Shown here: piece after piece, positions 31,184 to 38,158 of the stretch | Numbering within the stretch: position 1 is the stretch's first letter | Layout of the letters: each line of letters begins with the position of its first letter | IMG/VR virus record: IMGVR_UViG_3300042922_000501 | Location: 1 to 40,403 of that record | Direction: 5' to 3' (one strand) | Length of the DNA: 40,403 nucleotides | Source of the DNA: a virus | Program-made: the position numbers and the translations under genes | Notes under the pieces: generated by a model | Told to the model about the DNA's origin: nothing | Databases searched by the model: none | Seen by the model: the letters and a program-made list of their open reading frames with translations, nothing else

Positions 31184-31411
31184 ATGGAGCTTAATTATAA
31201 GAATTGGAAGAGGATAAAAGTTAAAGGCAAGTGTCCAGTATGTGGAGGCCATGTTGAAATTGGGGTTTGGGAATATTATAAAGAACCTTGGACAGTAAAG
31301 TTTTCTCCCATTTGTATAAATGATAATTGTATTGAATCTTATGGATATGGAGGAAATATTAAAATAAGATTTATCAACCATAGAACAGCTAAAGTTGAAG
31401 GATTATTTTGA
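31184..31411 (+). CDS. zinc-ribbon protein, 75 aa
   Basis: ATG behind AAGGAAGGATGAATA. CPVCGGHVEIGVWEYY and SPICINDNC supply four cysteines for a zinc ribbon. No further domain. Function unknown. Confidence 0.5.
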   Translation: MELNYKNWKRIKVKGKCPVCGGHVEIGVWEYYKEPWTVKFSPICINDNCIESYGYGGNIKIRFINHRTAKVEGLF

Positions 31412-31467
31412 CATATAAATAAAATCGAAGATGTATTTGATTATTAATAAAAGAAAGGATTGGAAAA

Positions 31468-31809
31468 GTGGAGGGATTACATATTTTTAGTCAGACAGAA
31501 ATAGTCTCATTACCATCATGGTATTTTTGGGTTGTATTTGGTGTAGGAATATTATTTATGGTTATTGGGGGACTCATGGCAGATAAAAGTAGAAATAATA
31601 TAGTAATATGGATTGGTATTATCATGTTATCGTTAGCGCAGACTGGAATATTATTTTTTGGAGCCGGTTGGCAACTGTGGCAGCAACCAACGGGGAAATA
31701 TACATACACTGTTTCGATAGATAACACTAAAGTTAACTTACTAGAATTTAATAGTAAATACGAAATATTAAAACAAGATGGGGAATTATGGACTATAAAA
31801 GATAAGTAA
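31468..31809 (+). CDS. two-helix membrane protein, 113 aa
   Basis: GTG start behind AGAAAGGATTGG. Two membrane spans at about residues 19-36 and 46-66 are joined by a basic loop (ADKSRNN). A soluble C-terminal part (KYTYTVSIDNTKVNLLEFNSKYEILKQDG) is a small beta domain. Could be an exclusion or holin-like protein, but no family is recognised. Confidence 0.6.
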   Translation: MEGLHIFSQTEIVSLPSWYFWVVFGVGILFMVIGGLMADKSRNNIVIWIGIIMLSLAQTGILFFGAGWQLWQQPTGKYTYTVSIDNTKVNLLEFNSKYEILKQDGELWTIKDK

Positions 31810-31840
31810 ACAAAATCTAAATTCCATCTGTATGTTATGT

Positions 31841-31880
31841 AAAGTGAATAATGCTATTGTAAACACTATTCACTTTTGAG
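31841..31880 (+). terminator. hairpin terminator after the membrane protein gene
   Basis: Perfect 10-base stem AAAGTGAATA (31841-31850) / TATTCACTTT (31867-31876) with a 16-base loop, ending in a short T run. It lies 32 bases after the stop of the membrane protein gene and begins the longest non-coding stretch of this arm apart from the CRISPR locus. Confidence 0.65.
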
Positions 31881-31883
31881 ATT

Positions 31884-31977
31884 ATTTGCTTGATTTATTT
31901 TACTTCCTACTTAGTTTGCAGTTAACGATTAAGATTGCGGAGTCTATCATCAGTTTAATAAGCAAATACTGTAGGAA
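31884..31977 (+). ncRNA. structured region with pseudoknot-capable arms
   Basis: Two pairs of complementary arms interlock: ATTTGCTT (31884-31891) with AAGCAAAT (31960-31967), and TTCCTAC (31904-31910) with GTAGGAA (31971-31977). The order A-B-A'-B' defines a pseudoknot. It is the main feature of the 291-base gene-free region 31810-32100 before an HNH gene. It is not a riboswitch class I recognise. It may be a regulatory RNA, an endonuclease target or chance pairing. Confidence 0.35.
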
Positions 31978-32100
31978 AGCTATAATAATAATATTACCAA
32001 TAAAAACTTAATTATACTAATTAACAAAAGTTTTATTACTAATCAAAAAGTTGTTTCATTATGTTGCATAAATAATATAATGCGAAAGGAATGTTAAGAA

Positions 32101-33006
32101 ATTAGAAAATACAAAGAGTTAAATTCAGAAGAAAAAAATACAATTATTGAACTATATACAAAAGAAAAAATTAATGTGTTTCGAATAAGTAAAAATCTTG
32201 ATATTGTTTATAGTGCGGTACGTAAAATATTAACTGAGAACAATATCAAGACTGAAGCAAAAAGTAAAAGAATTGATAAGCGTCCATACGAAGAATACCA
32301 TAAAATTGTAGACGGAGTCCTTTATAAAAAATGTACAAGACATAAAGAATATTTTGAAAATGAAGATGAATGGCTTCCATGTACAAATGAATATTTCTAT
32401 ATAAATAAAACAAATAATATAGATGGATTACATCCAGAATGCAAAAGATGCGGTTCAAGGAAAGCAGTTGAATGGAAAAAAGAACATCGTGAACATGTTA
32501 ATGAGCAAAATAGGATTGCAAGAATAGAAAACAAATGGAATGTTCGTGAAATAATGAAACGGAATGGTAGAAGAAGGATTAAAAATGGAGCATATAGAGA
32601 ATGGTGCAACAGTGATTCTGGGAAAGAAAGTTCTCTCCGAAGTAGGTTAAAAAGACAAAATAAAGAACATAGAATTACTTCTCAAGAATGGCTGGATTGC
32701 AAATATTATTTTAATAATGCTTGTGCCTATTGCGGACTATCGGCGGATCAGCATTTTGGAACACGTAGAGGTATTACAAAAATTCATGATTTACATAAGG
32801 AACATGTTAATCATGAAGGAGAAAACGATTTAAGTAATTGTGTTCCAGCATGTCAAATCTGTAATAGCGAAAAACATACTTTTGCATTAGATGAATGGTA
32901 CAACGAAGACAATCCAAGATATGATGAAAACAGATATTACAGAATAAAGCAATGGCTAAATGAAGATTATAAAAAATACATAACAGGTGATTATACAAAA
33001 CGCTAA
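32101..33006 (+). CDS. HNH endonuclease with N-terminal HTH, probable ATT start
   Basis: The C-terminal domain has CAYCGLSADQHFGTRR, DLHKEHVNHEGENDLSNCVPACQICNSEKH, a zinc-stabilised HNH nuclease. The first common start is GTG 32176. However, the frame runs back to a stop at 32095 and encodes RKYKELNSEEKNTIIELYTKEKINVFRISKNLDI, clearly a helix-turn-helix that must be part of the protein. The only start-like codon there is ATT 32101, 10 bases after AAAGGA. About 301 residues. A free-standing selfish endonuclease in an otherwise empty region. Confidence 0.75.
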   Translation: MRKYKELNSEEKNTIIELYTKEKINVFRISKNLDIVYSAVRKILTENNIKTEAKSKRIDKRPYEEYHKIVDGVLYKKCTRHKEYFENEDEWLPCTNEYFYINKTNNIDGLHPECKRCGSRKAVEWKKEHREHVNEQNRIARIENKWNVREIMKRNGRRRIKNGAYREWCNSDSGKESSLRSRLKRQNKEHRITSQEWLDCKYYFNNACAYCGLSADQHFGTRRGITKIHDLHKEHVNHEGENDLSNCVPACQICNSEKHTFALDEWYNEDNPRYDENRYYRIKQWLNEDYKKYITGDYTKR

Positions 33007-33082
33007 TATACCATAAACATTATAAAATAAGATTTTGGTATTAATGAAAACAATATAAAACATACAATAGGAGGATTTGAAT

Positions 33083-33436
33083 ATGAGCGAACATAAATAT
33101 CCTTATTATATAGAAAACCAGATTACAGATGAATTTCTTGTGACATTTGTTAAAGAGTTAGACAAAATATTTAAATGTTATCAGAAGCCAAAGTATATTA
33201 CATATTGGAATTACTATCAATGGTTTGATAATTCTACTGGATTTAATGATGCATTTTTGACATCTTGCATATTACATAATTTAAATGAACTATATGAATA
33301 TAGAGAATCGTTTTTTAACAAGGATATGGATACATATGATGAACTTGGTTGCAGAATAACTGAAATGTTATACGAAAGAGGAATTATTGAAGAAGGAGAT
33401 TCCGACCACGCAATGCCGGTTCCATGGATGATGTAA
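33083..33436 (+). CDS. hypothetical protein, 117 aa
   Basis: ATG 33083 behind ATAGGAGGA, preceded by a copy of the recurring element (AACAATATAAAAC, 33049-33061). Trp/Tyr-rich (KYITYWNYYQWFDNSTGFNDAF), then acidic helices. No family is recognised. Confidence 0.55.
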   Translation: MSEHKYPYYIENQITDEFLVTFVKELDKIFKCYQKPKYITYWNYYQWFDNSTGFNDAFLTSCILHNLNELYEYRESFFNKDMDTYDELGCRITEMLYERGIIEEGDSDHAMPVPWMM

Positions 33437-33476
33437 TAAAAATCAGGATTCAGTTTGAAAGGAGAAAATAAATTTT

Positions 33477-33710
33477 ATGAGTGAAGAAGTATTTGTAATC
33501 CAAACCAAAATAGGACTTAAAAAATATCCAATAGACAAAAGAAACAGATTTGTTAAAGAAGGAGATAAACTTACTACGATGGATTTTTTGGAGACATGCC
33601 ACTATGTTGAAAGAGAAATTGCAGAAAGTGATCTAGTAGATTTTGGATTCAATCTAAATGAATTTGAGGTTAAGAAGTACAATGTTACATATGAAGAAAG
33701 TCATAACTAA
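33477..33710 (+). CDS. hypothetical protein, 77 aa
   Basis: ATG behind AAAGGAG; leader has the repeated phrase AAAATCAGGATTCAGTTTG (33439-33457). Mixed charge, one cysteine, no recognised domain. Confidence 0.5.
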   Translation: MSEEVFVIQTKIGLKKYPIDKRNRFVKEGDKLTTMDFLETCHYVEREIAESDLVDFGFNLNEFEVKKYNVTYEESHN

Positions 33711-33712
33711 AT

Positions 33713-33728
33713 ACAAATAATATAAAAC
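33713..33728 (+). repeat. recurring element ACAAATAATATAAAAC
   Basis: Near-exact copy of the 16-base intergenic motif (one G-to-A change), placed 45 bases before the start of the secreted hydrolase gene. Confidence 0.5.
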
Positions 33729-33772
33729 ATATATACAACATAATAAATTCAAATATAAGGAGAACTAAAAAT

Positions 33773-34471
33773 ATGAAGAAAAACATGCTAAGTACTTTGA
33801 TTCTATTGTCGAGTGCAACCCTGCTTGTTCTTTCATATCTTAGTGGGACGACTGATGCTTCCGCTGTAAATAGGTATGAACATGGGAGCAAACAGTATGA
33901 GCAAGAAGTTTACTATAATCAAGAAGAAATTAATACAGAAACCACTGTAAATGAAACAGTTTATATGTTTCATGGGTCAGATACTCCTCTAGCTGGAATA
34001 GCTTTATATAATTTGGGGAGTTTAGGTGAAGATGACATTGGTATCACAACAGTAAAAATGAAGAAAACAAAGAAGGTTAAAGCTAAAGAAGTAAAACAAT
34101 TAGAGCTAAAAAATAGATGGAATGTTGTATTAACAAATGATGAAATTGATTTATTAGCTAAAATTGTATGGATAGAGTCCCGTGGTGAAAGTAATCGAGG
34201 CCAGCGTGGAGTAATTGAAGTTGTATTTAACAGAATGATACATAATGAATTTAAAGGTACGTTATATGAAGTGTTAAGTCAAAAAGGGCAGTTTTGCTCA
34301 TGGAGTGATAGGAATAACGCAGACCCAACAGACAAAGAATATAAGAATATACGTAAAGTATTAGAAGGTAAAACAGATATATTAGATTTTAATACTGTTT
34401 ACTTTTCAACAAGTCCAAGAAATAATGATATTTCGGCTCACATTGGAGGTCATTATTTTTGTAGATATTAG
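33773..34471 (+). CDS. secreted SleB-type cell-wall hydrolase
   Basis: 232 residues, ATG behind AAGGAGAAC. A signal peptide is clear: MKKN, hydrophobic LSTLILLSSATLLVLSYLSG, and a likely cleavage site near DASA. After a linker of about 90 residues comes the Hydrolase_2 (SleB) domain: LLAKIVWIESRGESNRGQRGVIEVVFNRM ... FSTSPRN ... IGGHYFCRY, with the catalytic glutamate in WIESRGE. The family cuts peptidoglycan. Unlike a normal endolysin it is exported by the host Sec route and lies among early genes, so it could modify the wall during infection or lysogeny. Confidence 0.8.
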   Translation: MKKNMLSTLILLSSATLLVLSYLSGTTDASAVNRYEHGSKQYEQEVYYNQEEINTETTVNETVYMFHGSDTPLAGIALYNLGSLGEDDIGITTVKMKKTKKVKAKEVKQLELKNRWNVVLTNDEIDLLAKIVWIESRGESNRGQRGVIEVVFNRMIHNEFKGTLYEVLSQKGQFCSWSDRNNADPTDKEYKNIRKVLEGKTDILDFNTVYFSTSPRNNDISAHIGGHYFCRY

Positions 34472-34501
34472 TGACAAATCACACATAAGGGAGAAAATGA
34501 A

Positions 34502-35281
34502 ATAAAAAAATCAAAAGATTTGACAGGATTAAGAATTGGACGATTACTAATATTAAACCAAGCTGAAGATATTATTAGACCTAATGGAACACATTCAAAA
34601 GGATGGAATTGTATCTGTGATTGTGGAAATAAAACCATTAAGGAACATTATAGTTTATTAAGTGGTAATACAAAATCGTGCGGTTGCTTACACAGCGAGT
34701 TAGCGAAAGAAAGAGGTAAACTTAATAAAAAGTGTAATAAATATGAATTAAGTGGTGAATATGGGGTTGGATATACTTCAAAAGGAGAAGAGTTTTACTT
34801 TGATTTAGAAGATTTCAATATAATTAATGATTACTATTGGTATAAGAAAAAAGACACTGGATATATTGCAGCTGTTATAGATGGAAAACAAATTTATCAG
34901 CACAGATTTATAATGAGATGTCCTCCATCCTATGAAGTTGATCATATCTTTCACGTTCAATATGATAATAGAAAAAGTAATTTAAGAGTGGTTACCCATG
35001 GGGACAATTTGAAAAATATTAAATCACCAATAAATAATACAAGTGGGTTCGTCGGTGTTAGCTATTGTAAATCTAAAAAGAAATGGAGAGCCTATATAAC
35101 AAATAATCTACGTCGAATACATTTAGGATATTTTCAGAATTTTGAAGATGCAGTAAATATACGTAAAGAGGCAGAAGAGAAGTATTTTGGCGAATATAGT
35201 TATAACAGAAGCATTAATAGAAATAATATCAAACAATTTAATGAAGGTGGTGATGAAAATATACGTTCCAGACAACTATGA
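34502..35281 (+). CDS. HNH/AP2 homing endonuclease, probable ATA start
   Basis: N-terminal module KDLTGLRIGRLLILNQ with WNCICDCGN and KSCGCLHS cysteines, then HNH (QHRFIMRCPPSYEVDHIFHVQYDNRKSNLRVVT) and an AP2-like C-terminal domain (GFVGVSYCKSKKKWRAYI). TTG 34520 starts inside the conserved first motif, so it is too short. ATA 34502 gives IKKSKDLTG, a normal N-terminus for this family, and sits behind GGGAG (34489-34493). The nearby ATG 34497 is out of frame and stops at once. About 259 residues. Confidence 0.75.
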   Translation: MKKSKDLTGLRIGRLLILNQAEDIIRPNGTHSKGWNCICDCGNKTIKEHYSLLSGNTKSCGCLHSELAKERGKLNKKCNKYELSGEYGVGYTSKGEEFYFDLEDFNIINDYYWYKKKDTGYIAAVIDGKQIYQHRFIMRCPPSYEVDHIFHVQYDNRKSNLRVVTHGDNLKNIKSPINNTSGFVGVSYCKSKKKWRAYITNNLRRIHLGYFQNFEDAVNIRKEAEEKYFGEYSYNRSINRNNIKQFNEGGDENIRSRQL

Positions 35282-35393
35282 TATTTTAGATTATTACGAA
35301 AAAGAAGAAGAACGGTTAAGAAAAAAATATCACAAAAATGATAAAGACGATTCTGAAGAAAGGAGCCATGAAGAATGTTGTACGCAGCCATAG
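35253..35393 (+). CDS. small charged protein, 46 aa
   Basis: ATG 35253 behind AAGGTGG, overlapping the end of the endonuclease gene. MKIYVPDNYDILDYYEKEEERLRKKYHKND is an acidic/basic helix with a C-terminal ECCTQP. Unknown function. Confidence 0.45.
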   Translation: MKIYVPDNYDILDYYEKEEERLRKKYHKNDKDDSEERSHEECCTQP

Positions 35394-35491
35394 GGTACCT
35401 ATTTGGTATTCTAACAGCAGTGATTGTTAGTTGTTGTGTGATTTCTAGTGAAGAAAGTAGAAGGGAAGAAGATGAACCCACAAATAAATGA
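35375..35491 (+). CDS. DUF3789-like small membrane protein, 38 aa
   Basis: ATG 35375 behind AAAGGAG. MLYAAIGYLFGILTAVIVSCCVI is a single membrane helix followed by an acidic tail (SSEESRREEDE), the plan of the very small DUF3789-type proteins found in phages and conjugative elements of Clostridia. Overlaps both neighbours. Function unknown. Confidence 0.5.
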   Translation: MLYAAIGYLFGILTAVIVSCCVISSEESRREEDEPTNK

Positions 35492-35642
35492 ACAATATGA
35501 AACAGATGTTTTATGTGCTGAATGCATAGAAATATCTATTGGCGAATGTGAAAACCTATACATAGAGCATGGATTTGAAAGTATTATAGAAAATGGATTG
35601 GTTACTGAGTTTGTATTAAAAGCTGAAAGAACAGATAAATAA
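35472..35642 (+). CDS. hypothetical acidic protein, 56 aa
   Basis: ATG 35472 behind AGAAGGGAAG. Contains VLCAECIEISIGECENLY with three cysteines; could bind a metal. Last small gene before the CRISPR locus. Confidence 0.45.
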   Translation: MNPQINEQYETDVLCAECIEISIGECENLYIEHGFESIIENGLVTEFVLKAERTDK

Positions 35643-35660
35643 TAATATCAAAGTGTTTCT

Positions 35661-35689
35661 TTCATATTGTAATAAAAACAACATATAAA
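35661..35689 (+). promoter_or_regulatory. candidate promoter of the tracrRNA/array/cas12f unit
   Basis: TTCATA (35661-35666), 17 bases, TATAAA (35684-35689), a weak -35 with a good -10, placed immediately before the structured tracrRNA region. The -10 part reads ACAACATATAAAAT, a variant of the recurring intergenic element. Predicted only. Confidence 0.4.
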
Positions 35690-35690
35690 A

Positions 35691-35906
35691 TAGCACCTTA
35701 TGGTGCTCAAGAGATATTATATCTCGGCTGATAGTTCCAGCCATAGATTGAGACAGTAGCCCGTAAATGCTTGGAAACACTAATAAGCTTGGGTTTTACT
35801 CTCAATAAGCCATCCAACACCTTGAGGTTGGTAAAAAGGACGCACTATAATGGGTAATACCTTGTGGCGTGCGAGATTTAACTCTTTTACATAGATATAG
35901 TAATTT
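35691..35906 (+). ncRNA. tracrRNA candidate for the Cas12f1-like nuclease
   Basis: This gene-free stretch is full of paired segments: AGCACC/GGTGCT (35692-35697/35702-35707), GAGATA/TATCTC (35711-35716/35720-35725), GGCTG/CAGCC (35726-35730/35738-35742), ATTGAG/CTCAAT (35747-35752/35801-35806), CCAAC/GTTGG near 35815-35832, and CGCAC/GTGCG (35841-35845/35869-35873). Directly after the last stem, ATTTAACTCTT (35876-35886) is the exact complement of repeat bases 14-24. ATAGTAATTT (35897-35906) is the complement of repeat bases 21-30. A multi-stem RNA ending in an anti-repeat is the architecture of Cas12f tracrRNAs. Confidence 0.8.
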
Positions 35907-35929
35907 GCTTAACTGCTGATTTTACTAGG

Positions 35930-36148
35930 GTTTAATATTAACAAGAGTTAAATTACTATTCTGGTAGTTTGTAATATATATCCATTAATTCCTGTTTAAT
36001 ATTAACAAGAGTTAAATTACTATAAAGTAATAGCAAATATTTTATTCTTGAAAGAAATAGTTTAATATTAACAAGAGTTAAATTACTATGCGTTTGTAAA
36101 GCATTTATCGTATAATGCAGTGCCGTTTAATATTAACAAGAGTTAAAT
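35930..36148 (+). CRISPR. mini CRISPR array: four 30-bp repeats, three spacers
   Basis: Repeats at 35930-35959, 35994-36023, 36060-36089 and 36125-36148 begin GTTTAATATTAACAAGAG and end TTAAATTACTAT. The first three are identical over 30 bases. The fourth matches for 24 bases and then diverges, marking the trailer end. Spacers are 34 (35960-35993), 36 (36024-36059) and 35 bases (36090-36124), unlike each other. Leader side is toward the tracrRNA. There are no cas1, cas2 or csn2 genes nearby, so acquisition must be absent or supplied by the host. Confidence 0.92.
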
Positions 36149-36196
36149 AATGTACAATGAATGTAAATAATAAACAATAAAACACTAGGAGATCTT

Positions 36197-37483
36197 ATGA
36201 TAAAAAATACAAAATTTGAAATAACAAATAAAAATAAATTAATATATAGTGAGCTGTTTAACTTAAGGAACAAGACAATGCAAGCTTGCAATGTAGCATC
36301 TTCACTTCAATTTACAGAATTGATAAATAAAAGGCAAGATATAAAACAAGATTACGGGAAATCGTTTCAGTGTTATGTTGAGGATAATATGAAGAAAATA
36401 ATGGATGGATATAATACGGGAAATATTGCTCAAACTAGAGCTTTTGTATTTGGAAAATCAAACTTTAATCCATCTGAAATATTAAAGGGGGAATCTTCAC
36501 TGACCTCATATAAAAAGAACAACCCAATTGTCATACATAATAAATCGTATAAGATTTATAAAGACGATAACGAAGATTGGTTCGTTGAAATCGGGTTATT
36601 TAACAATGCAAGAAAGAAGGAATTAGATATAAAAAGGGTTGAGTTTAAAATAAATAATTTACATAAATCTATTGTTCCAATTTTAGAAAGAGTTTCAAAC
36701 TTGGAATATAAGCAAGGTGCTGGGCAAATAACATATGATGAAAGAAAAAAGAAGTGGTTCTTTGGATTAGCATATACGTTTGAACCAGAAAAAGAAGAAT
36801 TACTAGACCCGAATAAAATACTTGGAGTGGATTTAGGAGTTGTAAATACTGCAACATTTAGTATCTATAATATAACAAATAAAACATACGAAAGAGTCAA
36901 ATATAATGAATCAATAATATCTGGAGAAGAAATAAGACATTATAGAAATACTATAGAAAAAAGAAGAAAAGAATTGTCCCGTTCAACAAAGTGGGCTTCT
37001 GAGAATAAAACCGGTCATGGAAGAAGGCAACGGATGAAAGACTCTGATAAAATTGGAGATAAATGTGCCAGATTCAGAGATACGTATAATCACAAGGTCA
37101 GTAGATATTTGGTCAATCAAGCCATTAAATATAAATGTGGAATAATTCAGATGGAGAATCTTAGTGGATTCAGCAAAGAGCAAGAAAATTCCATGCTCAA
37201 AAATTGGGCATATTATGATTTACAAAGCAAAATAAAATACAAAGCAGAGGAGGTAGGAATTGAATTCAAACTTATTAATCCAAAATACACATCCAAGAGA
37301 TGCTCCAAGTGTGGTTGCATTCATGAAGATAATAGGGATTGCAAAAACAACCAATCAAAATTCCAGTGTGTAAAATGTGGACATACAGAAAATGCGGATA
37401 TAAACGCCAGTAAAAACATTGCATTACCAGATATTGAAACTATTATTGTTAACACAATAAAGAGTAATATGAAACAAAACTAA
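36197..37483 (+). CDS. cas12f1: Cas12f1-like compact RNA-guided nuclease (type V-F)
   Basis: 428 residues, ATG behind CTAGGAGATC, 49 bases after the array. The C-terminal half aligns by eye with AsCas12f1 (422 residues): ILGVDLGVVNTA (RuvC-I, D212), KCARFRDTYNHKVSRYLV, GIIQMENLSG (RuvC-II, E320), LKNWAYYDLQSKIKYKAEE, SKRCSKCGC ... FQCVKCG (zinc ribbon, C369, C372, C391, C394) and NADINASKNIA (RuvC-III, D401). All three catalytic acids are kept. The N-terminal 200 residues are the REC/wedge part. Family members form dimers and cut double-stranded DNA with crRNA plus tracrRNA at T-rich PAMs. TnpB is the near alternative, but a repeat array and anti-repeat favour Cas12f. Confidence 0.9.
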   Translation: MIKNTKFEITNKNKLIYSELFNLRNKTMQACNVASSLQFTELINKRQDIKQDYGKSFQCYVEDNMKKIMDGYNTGNIAQTRAFVFGKSNFNPSEILKGESSLTSYKKNNPIVIHNKSYKIYKDDNEDWFVEIGLFNNARKKELDIKRVEFKINNLHKSIVPILERVSNLEYKQGAGQITYDERKKKWFFGLAYTFEPEKEELLDPNKILGVDLGVVNTATFSIYNITNKTYERVKYNESIISGEEIRHYRNTIEKRRKELSRSTKWASENKTGHGRRQRMKDSDKIGDKCARFRDTYNHKVSRYLVNQAIKYKCGIIQMENLSGFSKEQENSMLKNWAYYDLQSKIKYKAEEVGIEFKLINPKYTSKRCSKCGCIHEDNRDCKNNQSKFQCVKCGHTENADINASKNIALPDIETIIVNTIKSNMKQN

Positions 37484-37501
37484 TACATGAGGAGATTTAA
37501 A

Positions 37502-38158
37502 ATGAAATTTACAAATACAGAAGTTTTTAATTTTAGAAATGCTTTTAGGGGAATGAGGAACCCTTTAGAAAGTTGGAATAAATCTGACAGTATGTATAAC
37601 ATGATAGATTTAGGCAATGGGTACGCAAAACAAGATGAATATCTTTTAGGAGAAAAAGATATTAAATTAGCTCAAAAGTTGATTATTGCAGGTAGTGAAC
37701 ATAGAAAATTTCTTCGTCAGATATTTATTTCAGTTGATATTATCGCTCCACTTTACTGGTGGAAGGAATTTGATACATATAAAACTGGAACTACAGCAAA
37801 TAGCACATCAACAATGCATAAACTGTCTTCCAATTCCATAAAAAAAGATTGTTTTGAATTTGATTGGGGGTTGAATGAAGTTATAGATTCAATTATGTAT
37901 GCTACGATTTATGATTTAGAAGCTATCAGAAAGAAGTTTAGTGAAACAAAAGATAAAAAATATTGGAAAGCATTAATTCAATTGTTGCCAGAATCATGGT
38001 TGCAAACTCGTACAGTTACTTTGAACTATGAAAATGTATTAAATATAATCCATCAAAGGTCAGGTCATAAACTTACTGAATGGTCTATAGATTTTATTGA
38101 CTGGGCAAAGACATTGCCATATTCCGAAGAATTATTGTTTATTGGAGGTGATAAATAG
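37502..38158 (+). CDS. divergent ThyX-like protein
   Basis: About 218 residues; ATG 37502 behind GAGGAGATTT. The middle FISVDIIAPLYWWKEFDTYKTGTTANSTSTMHKL resembles the FAD/dUMP-binding ThyX signature RHRxxSxNxxSxR, with changed arginines (YKTGTTANSTST). The end TRTVTLNYENVLNIIHQRSGHKLTEW has the helix and HQRxxHK pattern of that family. ThyX makes dTMP from dUMP. The altered signature suggests a changed substrate or lost catalysis. The next two genes are also nucleotide enzymes, which supports the family guess. Confidence 0.5.
   Translation: MKFTNTEVFNFRNAFRGMRNPLESWNKSDSMYNMIDLGNGYAKQDEYLLGEKDIKLAQKLIIAGSEHRKFLRQIFISVDIIAPLYWWKEFDTYKTGTTANSTSTMHKLSSNSIKKDCFEFDWGLNEVIDSIMYATIYDLEAIRKKFSETKDKKYWKALIQLLPESWLQTRTVTLNYENVLNIIHQRSGHKLTEWSIDFIDWAKTLPYSEELLFIGGDK

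Noticed and set aside
31810-32100. tRNA gene or known riboswitch
   Set aside because: No cloverleaf, TPsiC arm or CCA end could be fitted, and no known riboswitch core was recognised.
35881-35929. Fifth CRISPR repeat before the first one
   Set aside because: The similarity is to the reverse complement of the repeat, so it is the anti-repeat of the tracrRNA and leader, not another repeat.
36197-37483. Transposon-encoded TnpB with omegaRNA
   Set aside because: TnpB guide RNA normally overlaps the 3' end of its gene and has no repeat array. Here a tracr-like RNA and a regular repeat-spacer array lie upstream, no transposon ends or tnpA are seen, and the protein matches AsCas12f1 closely by eye.
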